In this document: piece after piece, positions 23,104 to 31,035 of the stretch | How positions within the stretch are numbered: position 1 is the first letter of the stretch | How the letters are laid out: every line of letters begins with the position of its first letter | Source: an uncultured Ruminococcus sp. | GTDB taxonomy: Bacteria > Bacillota > Clostridia > Oscillospirales > Acutalibacteraceae | NCBI GenBank assembly: GCA_905234535.1 | Contig: CAJOII010000005.1 | Coordinates: 1-46,131 of the forward strand | Reading direction: 5' to 3' | Length of the DNA: 46,131 nucleotides | Notes under the pieces: generated by a model | The model's database searches: none | The model's input: only the letters and a program-made list of their open reading frames with translations | What the model was told of the DNA's origin: nothing | Made by a program: the position numbers and the translations under genes

Positions 23104-23958
23104 TTAGCCCTTAACGCCGCCGGCGGTAACACCCTCTACATAGTAAGTCTGGAGCTTTAAGAAGAGGATGGTGATCGGCACCGCAACGATGACCGAACCC
23201 GCTAAGAAGCGTTTGAAGTGGGTTGTGAAGAATTCCATCGAGACCATCTTCTGCAGACCGATCGCAACGGTGTAGTTGTCGACCTTGTCGCCCATGATAA
23301 TCTTCGCGAGAATGAAGTCGGTCCAGGGACCGATGAACGCTGTCAGAACGGTATAGACAACGATCGGCTTCGACATCGGCAAGATGATCTTCCAGAAGAT
23401 CTGATTTCTTGTCGCGCCGTCGATGGTCGCCGCTTCATCCAGCGCGCGCGGGATGGTATCGAAGAAGCCTTTACTGATCTGATATCCGAGGCCGGCACCC
23501 GCAGAATAGCAGATGACCAGCGCTACCAGAGTCTGAGTAAGACCCATCGCCTTTAAGAGGTAGTAGATCGCGATCATGGTCATGAATCCGGGGAACATAC
23601 CGAGGATCATGCCGATGTTGATCAGGGGTCTTCTCGCCTTGAATCTCAGACGGGAGAAGGAGTAAGAAACCATCAGAACCGCCAAAGTAGAGATGATGCA
23701 GGAGAAGATCGCTACGATAAAGGTGTTAAGGAACCATCTCGGGAAGTTCAGCGACGCGGTGTCGGTGAACAGGTCGATGTAGTTCTGGAACGAGAACTCG
23801 TGAGGAATCAGATAAGATACGGTCGCAAGACCCTCTGCTCTGAAGGAATGGAGTACTAAGTAGACCAGCGGAGAAATCCAGATCAGGCCGAGCACTGCGA
23901 GCAGAATATAGATGAGGGTATTTGCGAGCACTCTTCTGAACTTATAACTTTTTATCAT
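23104..23958 (-). CDS. malG: Maltodextrin ABC transporter permease, MalG-like
   Basis: A 284-residue inner-membrane permease with six hydrophobic segments. The EAA loop that docks the ATPase reads EAATIDGATRNQIFWKIILP (about 191-210). The C-terminus YYVEGVTAGGVKG is the usual MalG ending. Its start overlaps the malF stop by 4 bases (ATGA). The substrate is inferred from the neighbouring amylase and binding protein: malto-oligosaccharides. No ATP-binding subunit gene lies here, so a shared MsmK-like ATPase must serve it. Confidence 0.9.
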   Translation of the reverse strand: MIKSYKFRRVLANTLIYILLAVLGLIWISPLVYLVLHSFRAEGLATVSYLIPHEFSFQNYIDLFTDTASLNFPRWFLNTFIVAIFSCIISTLAVLMVSYSFSRLRFKARRPLINIGMILGMFPGFMTMIAIYYLLKAMGLTQTLVALVICYSAGAGLGYQISKGFFDTIPRALDEAATIDGATRNQIFWKIILPMSKPIVVYTVLTAFIGPWTDFILAKIIMGDKVDNYTVAIGLQKMVSMEFFTTHFKRFLAGSVIVAVPITILFLKLQTYYVEGVTAGGVKG

Positions 23959-25469
23959 GAGAACGCCTCCTCATCCTTCGCAGATTTTGTCAGGTTGAAT
24001 GTGATCAGCGAGAGCGTAGCACAAACAATGAATACCAAGATACCGACAGCCGCCGCGAGATCATAGTCCTGAGAGTTCATGGTCAGCTTAAAGAGCCATG
24101 TAACAAGCAGGTCCGTGTATCCCGCCTGATAGAGCTTTGAGGTGTTTGGTCCGCCGTTCGAGAGAAGATAGATAACATTGAAGTTGTTGATGTTGCCGAT
24201 GAAGCTCGTGATCAGATAAGGTGTGGTTACGAACAGCATGTAGGGCAGCGTGATCTTGAAGAACGACTTGACGGGACCCGCGCCGTCGATGGTAGCGGAC
24301 TCGTAGAGATCCGCGGGGATATTCATCAGAATACCTGAGGTGATCAGGATGGTATACGGGATACCTACCCAACAGTTGATAACAATAACGGTTGCGCGAG
24401 CCAGCCACGGATCGGAGTTGAGGAATCGGATCGGCTCAGGCGCCCAGTGCAAGACATTGACGAGCAGAACATTGACAGCGCCGTCAACAGCCAGCATCTG
24501 GTTCATCAGAAGAAGGGATACGAACTGGGGAACCGCAACGGTAACAACGAAGAGAGTTCTCCACAGGCTCTTTAACTTGATGCCCTTCTTGTTGATCATC
24601 AGAGCGACGACCATACCTAAGATGTAGTTGAGAACAGTCGCGAAAATCGCCCAGATGATGGTCCATTTGGTCAGCTCAATAAAGGTCGCGCCCTTGGACG
24701 CAGCGCCTGTCGCGCCGCCGCCGGTGATCTTGAAGATATCGGCGAAGTTCGCCATACCGACCCATGTGAACAGTGAGCCGGGGGGCATATGAGAAGCGTC
24801 ATAGTTCGTGAACGCGATCAGGATCATGAAGATCAGGGGCAGAATCGTGAACACCGAGATGGTCAGTGTCGGGAATGCCAAGAGCGTTACATGGAACTTG
24901 TTATCAAGGAGGTCTTTGACCTCAGCCTTGAAGGAAACAGGCTTCTCGCCTGCAGCGACAGTCTGCTGAGTTTTGTAGGCGGACTTGGTGTTTGCTATGT
25001 AAATAACGAAGAAGATGACGGTGATGACGATGGTCAGAACACCGTAGAGCAAGATCAGCATGGAGTTGTCGCCGGGAACGGTGACATGCTTGCCGTTGAT
25101 GGTCTCCATATGTCTCAGCGAATCGCCGAGAGTGCCGAACTTGGAAATGTAGAAGCCGCCGAAGGAAATCATGTACATGATATAAGCGACCTCGATGACT
25201 AAGAACAGGATGCCTTTGATGACCTGTCCCTTGGCAGCGTTACCGACACCCATGATGATGTAGGATAACTTGGTTGCCCAATCGCCCTTGATAAATCTCG
25301 AGAAATAACCCGCAAAGCCTTTTCCGATGCCTAAAACCAGCTTCTTGAAGAATCTGCCGATCGCGCAGAAGAACTTCTTGATGTTGCCGGGCAGAGCCTT
25401 GAAAAAGTTCTTGAAGTTATAGCCGAATCTCTGGAAGGGATTGAGCTGCATATAATCAATATATTTCAT
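23955..25469 (-). CDS. malF: Maltodextrin ABC transporter permease, MalF-like, with extended N-terminus
   Basis: A 504-residue permease. The core from about residue 200 holds six membrane segments and the EAA loop YESATIDGAGPVKSFFKITLP. The first 200 residues are an extension: a Lys/Phe-rich amphipathic stretch (KNFFKALPGNIKKFFCAIGRFFKKL) and two further membrane segments around a small extracellular loop, as in many Clostridia and in MalF of enteric bacteria. It translates in coupling with malG. A 352-base spacer rich in hairpins separates it from the binding-protein gene. Alternative start at Met7. Confidence 0.9.
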   Translation of the reverse strand: MKYIDYMQLNPFQRFGYNFKNFFKALPGNIKKFFCAIGRFFKKLVLGIGKGFAGYFSRFIKGDWATKLSYIIMGVGNAAKGQVIKGILFLVIEVAYIMYMISFGGFYISKFGTLGDSLRHMETINGKHVTVPGDNSMLILLYGVLTIVITVIFFVIYIANTKSAYKTQQTVAAGEKPVSFKAEVKDLLDNKFHVTLLAFPTLTISVFTILPLIFMILIAFTNYDASHMPPGSLFTWVGMANFADIFKITGGGATGAASKGATFIELTKWTIIWAIFATVLNYILGMVVALMINKKGIKLKSLWRTLFVVTVAVPQFVSLLLMNQMLAVDGAVNVLLVNVLHWAPEPIRFLNSDPWLARATVIVINCWVGIPYTILITSGILMNIPADLYESATIDGAGPVKSFFKITLPYMLFVTTPYLITSFIGNINNFNVIYLLSNGGPNTSKLYQAGYTDLLVTWLFKLTMNSQDYDLAAAVGILVFIVCATLSLITFNLTKSAKDEEAFS

Positions 25470-25821
25470 CAGTTCACTTCCCAGTTTGAAAAGATTTTAT
25501 GATGTAAACAGAGAGTTTTCCCCGTCACTCAATACAGTTTAGCTTGTTGATCCGTAGGGCCGAGCTTTGACAACTCGTATCGGGCAGCCAAAGCTCGCCC
25601 CTACTCGTCCCCAAATGCCTTGTTTCATCTCCGGTCGGACGGGATACCTCTCGCCCGACCGGATGTAAATCGTTTTTTCTTATGTCACGCCATGACCGTC
25701 GTTATACGCGGGCTGCGGCGCTCGGCGCTTCTATGTCACGCCTCGTTCGCCTTCGCTGATCCTCGTATAACTCCCGCTCGGCCCGTCTTATTTTGGGGCT
25801 GCGAGCCTCGGCGCTTCTGTC
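25470..25821. other. 352-base hairpin-rich spacer between malE and malF
   Basis: Holds no convincing gene. It contains an imperfect 16-bp inverted repeat (25554-25569 with 25589-25604, 15 of 16 paired, GTAGGGCCGAGCTTTG), a second hairpin TCCGGTCGG/CCGACCGGA (25630-25638, 25655-25663) and two direct copies of a GC-rich unit (25711-25736 and 25797-25821: GGCTGCG..CTCGGCGCTTCT.TGTC), the second ending exactly at the malE stop codon. GTTATACG (25701-25708) and CGTATAAC (25764-25771) are inverted between those copies, and TGTCACGCC occurs twice (25683, 25734). Such stacked hairpins after malE would favour excess binding protein over permeases. Confidence 0.7.
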
Positions 25822-27102
25822 TTATTCGTCCTTGATGTTCGCGACGCACTTCTGGAGCTCATCCTTGAGGAAAGCAGCGTCGGTCTTGTTCTCGGTCTTG
25901 TAAACCGCATCGCCGAGAGCAGCCATCGGGGACCAGAAGGTATCGGTAACCTTCGCCTGAGCGATGGAGTAGTTCGCCTGCTCGAGAAGAGCTGTGAGAG
26001 CGGAGTTGCTGGTAACAGCCTCAGACTCAGCAGCCTTCACATTGGAGGGAGCCCATGAGATCTCTTCAGCTCTCTGCTGCTGGCACTCTTCACCGGAGAG
26101 GTAATTCGCCAGAACTTCAGCAGCGTCTAAGAACTTGGAGCTCATGTTAACGCCGATGAGTTTGCAGCCGTTTAAGGAGATGATCTGCTTGTCTTCGCTG
26201 CCGACCTTGATGGTGGGGAGCTTCGCAGCGCCGAAGTTGTCGCCTAATACGCCCTGAACGGTAGCAGCGTTCCAGGAACCGTCGATACCGGCAGCAACCT
26301 TGGAGGGATTCTCAGCCATACCGGAAGAGATCTTCGCGGGGTCGTTGGACTCGAAAACATCAGAATACTCGTGGAACAGAGCGGAGAACGCCATCAGGGT
26401 GTCAACAACCGCGTCTTCGTCATAATCGTTGAAGATCTGAACGCCGTCTTCGTCAGCGCCGTCAACTTCCAGACCGCCTGTGAAGGGGAAGATGCAGGAA
26501 TAGAAACCGTTACCGGCGTCCATGATGAACTTTCTGCCGGCGTCACGGCAAGCCTGTAAAACGCCTTCTAAGGTCTTCGCCTGATCGTCGGATACGACGG
26601 ACTTGTCGTATACGAGATAGTAGCCGTTCTCACCGGTCTCGGGGAATGCCCAAGTGGTGCCGTCTACGGTAGCAGCGTCAACGGTGAACGCAGAGTTGTT
26701 CGCCTTGACATCCTCAAGATACTCGTCAAATACCTGAGCGATAACGCCCGCGCGGACGAGCTTGTTGAGCTGGTCAACCGGGAAGGAGAAGACATCAGCC
26801 GCTGTATCGGGGTCATTTAACAGCGCGGTAGCAGCATCGCCTTCGCCCTGAGCTACAACTTCGATTGAGATGGTCTTGTCAGGATACTGTTCGATGAAAG
26901 CCTGGCACTGCTTCTCGGTGAGTTCCTTCGCCTTTTCGGGAGCCCATACCTTCAGTGTGATGTTGTCCTCGCCGCCGAATACATCGGTGTCACCGGAGGG
27001 TGTATCGCCGCCGGAGGGGGTCTCTCCACCGCCGCCGCCGCAAGCTGCGAATACGGTAGCAACCATCAGCAATGCGAGAACAAGTGCTAAAATTTTCTTC
27101 AT
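25822..27102 (-). CDS. malE: Maltodextrin-type ABC transporter solute-binding lipoprotein
   Basis: A 426-residue extracellular solute-binding protein of family 1. The signal peptide ends in a lipobox, FAAC, with Cys21, followed by a flexible GGGGGETPSGGDTPSG linker. The mature protein shows ITLKVWAPEKAKELTEKQ, VFSFPVDQLNKLVRAG, GYYLVYDKSVVSDD and AAGIDGSWNA, all recognisable from maltose/maltodextrin-binding proteins. It is the first gene of the leftward mal locus, with GAAAGGA before the ATG and a promoter at 27199-27228. The maltodextrin call rests on family resemblance plus the GH13 enzyme and MalFG genes. Confidence 0.9.
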   Translation of the reverse strand: MKKILALVLALLMVATVFAACGGGGGETPSGGDTPSGDTDVFGGEDNITLKVWAPEKAKELTEKQCQAFIEQYPDKTISIEVVAQGEGDAATALLNDPDTAADVFSFPVDQLNKLVRAGVIAQVFDEYLEDVKANNSAFTVDAATVDGTTWAFPETGENGYYLVYDKSVVSDDQAKTLEGVLQACRDAGRKFIMDAGNGFYSCIFPFTGGLEVDGADEDGVQIFNDYDEDAVVDTLMAFSALFHEYSDVFESNDPAKISSGMAENPSKVAAGIDGSWNAATVQGVLGDNFGAAKLPTIKVGSEDKQIISLNGCKLIGVNMSSKFLDAAEVLANYLSGEECQQQRAEEISWAPSNVKAAESEAVTSNSALTALLEQANYSIAQAKVTDTFWSPMAALGDAVYKTENKTDAAFLKDELQKCVANIKDE

Positions 27103-27198
27103 AGTCGGATTTCCTTTCTTTAATAAATTTTCGTGTCTTACACGAGTGAAGCGCTCCGTCCAAAATCCGATACGGACGGTAGTCTAATCACTGTATCA

Positions 27199-27228
27199 AT
27201 TTTACCATATAATAACCACTGATTTCAA
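27199..27228 (-). promoter_or_regulatory. malE promoter
   Basis: On the minus strand TTGAAA (27228-27223), an 18-base spacer and TAAAAT (27204-27199), giving a leader of roughly 90 bases. Confidence 0.55.
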
Positions 27229-27273
27229 CTCCCTTTGTACTTTTTATCCAAAACAATAAATCTGTAATTTGTT

Positions 27274-27373
27274 TTTGTGCAACTTTACGATTGATTTTTT
27301 TGATTCTGTTAGTTTTCCACAAATTGGGATTTTTGAATTTGTGAAATTTCACATTTTTTGATTTGTGCAACTT
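27274..27373. promoter_or_regulatory. Operator cluster upstream of malE
   Basis: Four copies of TTTGTG or its complement lie within 100 bases. TTTGTGCAACTT is repeated exactly at 27274-27285 and 27362-27373. CACAAATT (27318-27325) is inverted to AATTTGTG (27336-27343). The centre is a perfect 14-bp palindrome TGTGAAATTTCACA (27340-27353). The 18 bases 27336-27353 match 16 of 18 bases upstream of the GH2 gene (33533-33550). It lies about 110 bases upstream of the malE -35, suiting an activator or a looping repressor. Confidence 0.6.
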
Positions 27374-27411
27374 GCTACTCATCCACCTGAAAGAAGGGAG
27401 AGGGTCTTTAC

Positions 27412-27525
27412 ATGAGAGAAACTTTTCGTTCTTTTAAAGAATTAAAACGTGCAATGAAATATTTTTTCAAATATTTTCGTGTATTTTTACTAAATCTGCA
27501 AAACAGCGAACAATTCGCTCATTGA
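27412..27525 (+). CDS. Possible 37-residue cationic peptide upstream of murE
   Basis: ATG at 27412 with AGGG 7 bases upstream opens a 37-codon frame rich in Phe, Lys and Arg (AMKYFFKYFRVFLLNLQN), able to form a cationic amphipathic helix. The TGA lies inside the -35 box of the murE promoter. It could be a small membrane-active peptide, a leader peptide or chance in AT-rich DNA. No promoter of its own is evident. Confidence 0.3.
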   Translation: MRETFRSFKELKRAMKYFFKYFRVFLLNLQNSEQFAH

Positions 27526-27551
27526 CACAGACGCGTTATTAATAGTATAAT
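27522..27551 (+). promoter_or_regulatory. murE promoter
   Basis: Consensus TTGACA (27522-27527), an 18-base spacer and perfect TATAAT (27546-27551), 41 bases before the start codon; GGAGGG is the ribosome site. Confidence 0.85.
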
Positions 27552-27592
27552 ACGCGGTAGATGAATGTTTTAATCCACGGAGGGAATTCACT

Positions 27593-29080
27593 ATGAAACT
27601 GTCCACCTTACTGACAAAGATCGACTTCGAGCTGATACAGGGCTCGCTGGATATCGACATCAAGGATGTCATCTATGATTCGAGAAAGGTCAGCTACGGC
27701 TGCGCCTTCGTCGCCTTAAAGGGCTACAATGTCGACGGGCACAAGTTCATCCCCGACGCGCTTGAGAAGGGCGCGACCGCGCTGATCGTAGAGGATGATG
27801 TAGAGGCGAATGTCCACACCGCCGTCGTCAAGGTCAAAGACTCGAGAGCGGCGCTCGCCTTAATGAGCGTCGAGTACTTCAGCCATCCGGCGCTGTCTTT
27901 GACGACCGTCGCGGTGACCGGCACCAAGGGCAAGACCACCACCGTCGCGATGATCCGCTCGATCCTCGAGAACGCGGGCATCAAGACCGGCACCATCGGC
28001 ACTTTAGGCATCGTGATCGACGACCAGATCTACAAAACCAACAACACCACCCCGGAGTCCTATGAGATCCAGCAGGCGATGCGCAGGATGGTGAACGAAG
28101 GCTGCCGCGCGATGGTGATCGAGGCGTCGTCCTTAGGACTCAAGTGGCACCGCACCGACGGCATCCTCTTTGACTACGGTGTATTCACCAACTTCTCCTC
28201 CGACCATATCGGCGACGCCGAGCATAAGGATATGGAAGAATACCTCCACTGCAAGAGCCTGCTCTTTAAACAGTGCAAGAAAGCGCTGATCAATGTCGAC
28301 GACGAGAACGCCGAGAATGTCATCAAGGATCACACCTGTGAGATCGAGACCTACGGCTACAGCGAGAGCGCGGATCTTGTCGCCCACGGCGACGAACTGG
28401 TCGCGAAACCGGGATTCATCGGCGTCCACTTCAAGACCACCGGAGAGATGGAGCTCTCGCTCGATGTCGCGATCCCCGGCAGGTTCTCGGTCTACAACGC
28501 GTTGGCGGCGATCTCTGTATGCAGACACTTCGGTGTTACCGAAGAGAACATCATCGCGGGCCTCGCAAAAGTCAAGGTCAAGGGCAGGGTGGAGGTCGTC
28601 CCTGTTCCCGGCAACTACACGATGCTCATCGACTACGCGCACAACGCGGTCTCGATGGAGAATGTCCTGACCACCTTGAGAGAATACAAGCCCCACCGTC
28701 TGATCACCATGTTCGGCGCGGGCGGCAACCGCCCCAAGCAGCGCCGCTATGAGATGGGCGAGGTCTCGGGCAGACTCTCCGACCTCTCCGTCATTACAGA
28801 AGACAACTCCCGCTTTGAGGATGTGATGGACATCATCGCGGATATCAAGGTCGGTCTTGATAAGACGGACGGCAGCTACATCGTCATCCCCAACCGCATC
28901 GACGCGATCCGCTACTGTATCGAGAACGCCGAAGACGGTGATATCGTCGTGCTCGCGGGCAAGGGTCACGAGGACTATCAGGAGATCAAGGGCGTCAAGT
29001 ATCATATGGATGAGAGAGAGATCATCGCGGATATCCTGAACGATAACCTCAACAACGAAAACGACGAGAACCCGAACTGA
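27593..29080 (+). CDS. murE: MurE-family UDP-MurNAc-tripeptide synthetase
   Basis: A 495-residue ATP-dependent Mur ligase that by family adds the third amino acid to UDP-MurNAc-Ala-Glu in the cytosol. The N-terminal UDP-binding domain has IYDSRKVSYGCAFVALKG (27-44). The central ATPase has TGTKGKTTT (109-117), NNTTPES (150-156) and Lys221, the carbamylated position, in LHCKSLLF. The C-terminal domain has IDYAHN and GAGGNRPKQRR. Two key motifs differ from canonical diaminopimelate MurE: the specificity loop reads EDNSR (403-407) instead of DNPR, and the usual EVSSH is EASSLGLKWHRT (177-188). It lies outside any division/cell-wall cluster, so it may be a paralogue with another substrate. Confidence 0.85.
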   Translation: MKLSTLLTKIDFELIQGSLDIDIKDVIYDSRKVSYGCAFVALKGYNVDGHKFIPDALEKGATALIVEDDVEANVHTAVVKVKDSRAALALMSVEYFSHPALSLTTVAVTGTKGKTTTVAMIRSILENAGIKTGTIGTLGIVIDDQIYKTNNTTPESYEIQQAMRRMVNEGCRAMVIEASSLGLKWHRTDGILFDYGVFTNFSSDHIGDAEHKDMEEYLHCKSLLFKQCKKALINVDDENAENVIKDHTCEIETYGYSESADLVAHGDELVAKPGFIGVHFKTTGEMELSLDVAIPGRFSVYNALAAISVCRHFGVTEENIIAGLAKVKVKGRVEVVPVPGNYTMLIDYAHNAVSMENVLTTLREYKPHRLITMFGAGGNRPKQRRYEMGEVSGRLSDLSVITEDNSRFEDVMDIIADIKVGLDKTDGSYIVIPNRIDAIRYCIENAEDGDIVVLAGKGHEDYQEIKGVKYHMDEREIIADILNDNLNNENDENPN

Positions 29081-29100
29081 TCACAGTCAGAAACACAATC

Positions 29101-29131
29101 AACCGTCCGACAGATGCCGGACGGTTTTTTC
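29101..29131 (+). terminator. murE terminator
   Basis: A perfect 9-bp stem AACCGTCCG / CGGACGGTT followed by TTTTC. Confidence 0.9.
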
Positions 29132-29257
29132 TATCAATTGCGATTCGTCATCCTGATATTCTTTTTCACCGGACTTGATTTTCTGGTTTGAATATGATAA
29201 ACTGAATTTATATTTGATAACACCTAATTTTTACATCACTTTTTCGGAGGAATCACG

Positions 29258-29623
29258 ATGCATCTTCAGGAATCCGGCGAAATGTACTTAGAAACCATCC
29301 TTATTCTTTCTGAGCGGAAGAGCTTTGTCCGCGCGATCGATGTAGGAGAATACATGGGATTCTCAAAGCCCTCGGTCAGCCGTGCCATCGGGCTCCTGAA
29401 ATCGGGCGGATATGTCACCGTCGGCGACGGCGGCGGACTGAGCCTGACAGAAGAGGGCAAGCGCGTCGCGTCCAAGATCTATGAGCGCCATCGCTTTCTG
29501 ACCAAGGTGCTGGTCGATATCGGCGTCGATGAAGAGACCGCGTCCGAAGACGCCTGCCGGATGGAGCATGTCATCTCGGACAAGTCCTTCTCCGCGATCA
29601 AGCGCTACTTTCACTATGAATAA
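29258..29623 (+). CDS. MntR/DtxR-family metal-dependent regulator
   Basis: A 121-residue metal-responsive repressor. It begins with the family's ESGEMYLETILIL helix, followed by a winged helix-turn-helix (VRAIDVGEYMGFSKPSVSRAIGLLKSGGYV) and the metal-binding dimerisation part ERHRFLTKVLVDIGVDEETASEDACRMEH, where the Cys-Met-Glu-His cluster (about 100-104) contributes ligands. It lacks the SH3-like domain of DtxR and is slightly shorter than MntR. Manganese or iron is the likely signal. It is transcribed alone; no metal transporter is adjacent, so it acts on distant targets. GGAGG precedes the ATG. Confidence 0.88.
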   Translation: MHLQESGEMYLETILILSERKSFVRAIDVGEYMGFSKPSVSRAIGLLKSGGYVTVGDGGGLSLTEEGKRVASKIYERHRFLTKVLVDIGVDEETASEDACRMEHVISDKSFSAIKRYFHYE

Positions 29624-29653
29624 CACTGCCTTGCGGGAAGCCCTGAAAGGCAA

Positions 29654-29687
29654 AAAATTCCCTGCCCGTTATGAGCAGGGAAATTTT
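29654..29687. terminator. Bidirectional terminator between the metal regulator and thioredoxin
   Basis: TTCCCTGC (29658-29665) pairs with GCAGGGAA (29675-29682), extended by A-T pairs, with T-runs on both strands between convergent genes. Confidence 0.85.
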
Positions 29688-29699
29688 CATTGAACAGAT

Positions 29700-30011
29700 T
29701 TATAAGTTCGCTTTGACGGCGGACAGGAGCTCTTCCTTAGAGCGTACGCCGATGATCCTGTCGGCCTCATCGCCGTCTTTGAAGATCATCACGGTGGGAA
29801 CGCTCATGATGGAGAAGTCCATCGCGAGGTCTTCGCACTCATCGATGTCTACCTTATATACCTTGAAGCCGTCAGCCTCTCCCGCGATCTCTTCCACGAT
29901 CGGAGACAGCATCTTGCACGGTCCGCACCATGTCGCGAAGAAATCCACCAGAGTGACGCCCTGCGCTACAGCGCTCTCAAAGTTTGATTCGGATAAATGT
30001 TCAACTGCCAT
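29700..30011 (-). CDS. trxA: Thioredoxin
   Basis: A 103-residue thioredoxin with the active site WCGPC (Cys29, Cys32), the buried Asp of LVDFFATW and the cis-proline loop SVPTVMIF. It reduces cytosolic disulfides and is itself recharged by the reductase encoded divergently next to it. The start at 30011 is set by GGAGG and family length; the longer frame upstream covers the promoter. Confidence 0.95.
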   Translation of the reverse strand: MAVEHLSESNFESAVAQGVTLVDFFATWCGPCKMLSPIVEEIAGEADGFKVYKVDIDECEDLAMDFSIMSVPTVMIFKDGDEADRIIGVRSKEELLSAVKANL

Positions 30012-30053
30012 AAAACTACCTCCGTTTTTATCATTATTTTCGGGAACAAATAT

Positions 30054-30062
30054 ATTATAACA
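30054..30062 (-). promoter_or_regulatory. Extended -10 of the thioredoxin gene
   Basis: On the minus strand TGTTATAAT combines a perfect -10 with an upstream TG. No good -35 is present, as expected for an extended -10 promoter. Confidence 0.5.
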
Positions 30063-30128
30063 CAGCTTCATATATAAATCCATCATTATTTGTAAACTTT
30101 TATCAAAATGTCCAAAGGAGGATCTTTC

Positions 30129-31034
30129 ATGTATGATTTGATCATCATCGGCGGCGGCGTCGCGGGAATGACTGCCGCTGTTTACGCAAAGCGCGCGGGA
30201 ATGAGCGTGCTGGTCATTGAGAAGGCGGGCTTCGGCGGACAGGTCGCGCTGACCTCCGTGATCGAGAACTACCCGTCCTATCAGCAGATCGAGGGCTTTG
30301 AGCTCGCGCAGAACATCAAGAGCCAGATCGACGCCTTAGGGGTAGAATCGGTATCATCGGATGTCACAGAGCTCAGAAAGGACGGCGAGATCTTCGCCGT
30401 CGTGACCACCGTCAGCGAGTATCAGTCGAAGACCGTCATCATCGCAAACGGCGTCAAGCGAAGAGAGCTTCATATCGAGGGCGAGGATCGCTTAAGAGGC
30501 AGAGGCATCTCCTGGTGCGCGGTATGCGACGGCGGATTCTTCAGAAAGAAGAAGGTCGCGGTTATCGGCGCGGGCAACTCCGCCTTGGGCGACGCGATCT
30601 ATCTCTCAAACATCTGTGAGCAGGTCTACCTGATCTACAGAAGAGAACACCCCACCGCGTCGAAAAGCTATCTTGACAAGCTCTCCTCGATCGACAACAT
30701 CACCCTGATGCCGCGGCATATCCCGCTCTCCTTCGGCGGAGAAAAGCGGGTCACCTCCCTAAAGCTGAAGAACATCGATACGGACGAAGTAAAGGATATC
30801 GAGGTCTCAGGTGTCTTCGAGGCGATCGGGCTGATCCCCGACAACGACCTCTTCTCCTCCCTTGTGAAGCTCGACGAGAGCGGCTACATCCTCACAGACG
30901 ATGAGATGAGAACCTCCACAGAGGGGCTCTTCGCCGCGGGAGATACCAGGAGGAAGTCGCTCAGGCAGATCGTCACCGCCTGTTCCGACGGCGCGATCGC
31001 CGCAACAAGCGCTCATCACTATCTGAACCGCTGA
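30129..31034 (+). CDS. trxB: Thioredoxin reductase
   Basis: A 301-residue FAD/NAD(P)H flavoenzyme that reduces thioredoxin. The FAD motif GGGVAGM lies at 8-14, the redox pair Cys130-Cys133 in SWCAVCDGGFF and the NAD(P)-binding VIGAGNSALGDA at 145-156. The C-terminal GLFAAGDTR motif closes the FAD site. GGAGG lies 8 bases before the chosen ATG; an earlier in-frame ATG at 30108 precedes that ribosome site. It is divergent from trxA and followed one base later by alkD, so those two are co-transcribed. Confidence 0.94.
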   Translation: MYDLIIIGGGVAGMTAAVYAKRAGMSVLVIEKAGFGGQVALTSVIENYPSYQQIEGFELAQNIKSQIDALGVESVSSDVTELRKDGEIFAVVTTVSEYQSKTVIIANGVKRRELHIEGEDRLRGRGISWCAVCDGGFFRKKKVAVIGAGNSALGDAIYLSNICEQVYLIYRREHPTASKSYLDKLSSIDNITLMPRHIPLSFGGEKRVTSLKLKNIDTDEVKDIEVSGVFEAIGLIPDNDLFSSLVKLDESGYILTDDEMRTSTEGLFAAGDTRRKSLRQIVTACSDGAIAATSAHHYLNR

Positions 31035-31035
31035 T

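Larger units (their letters stand above)
27103..27592. other. 490-base AT-rich divergent regulatory region (malE / murE)
   Basis: Carries the malE promoter, a cluster of TTTGTG half-sites with an 18-bp operator-like palindrome, a short peptide frame and the murE promoter, each listed separately. A 64-residue frame on the minus strand (27188-27382) overlaps the operator cluster and has no sign of being real. Confidence 0.7.

Noticed and set aside
27188..27382. 64-codon minus-strand frame upstream of malE
   Set aside because: Lies across the promoter and operator cluster, is extremely Lys/Asn-rich as expected from AT-rich DNA, and lacks a ribosome site.
28133..29005. Minus-strand frame of 290 codons opposite murE
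   Set aside because: Shadow of a clear Mur ligase; composition is low-complexity Val/Asp/Arg without motifs.
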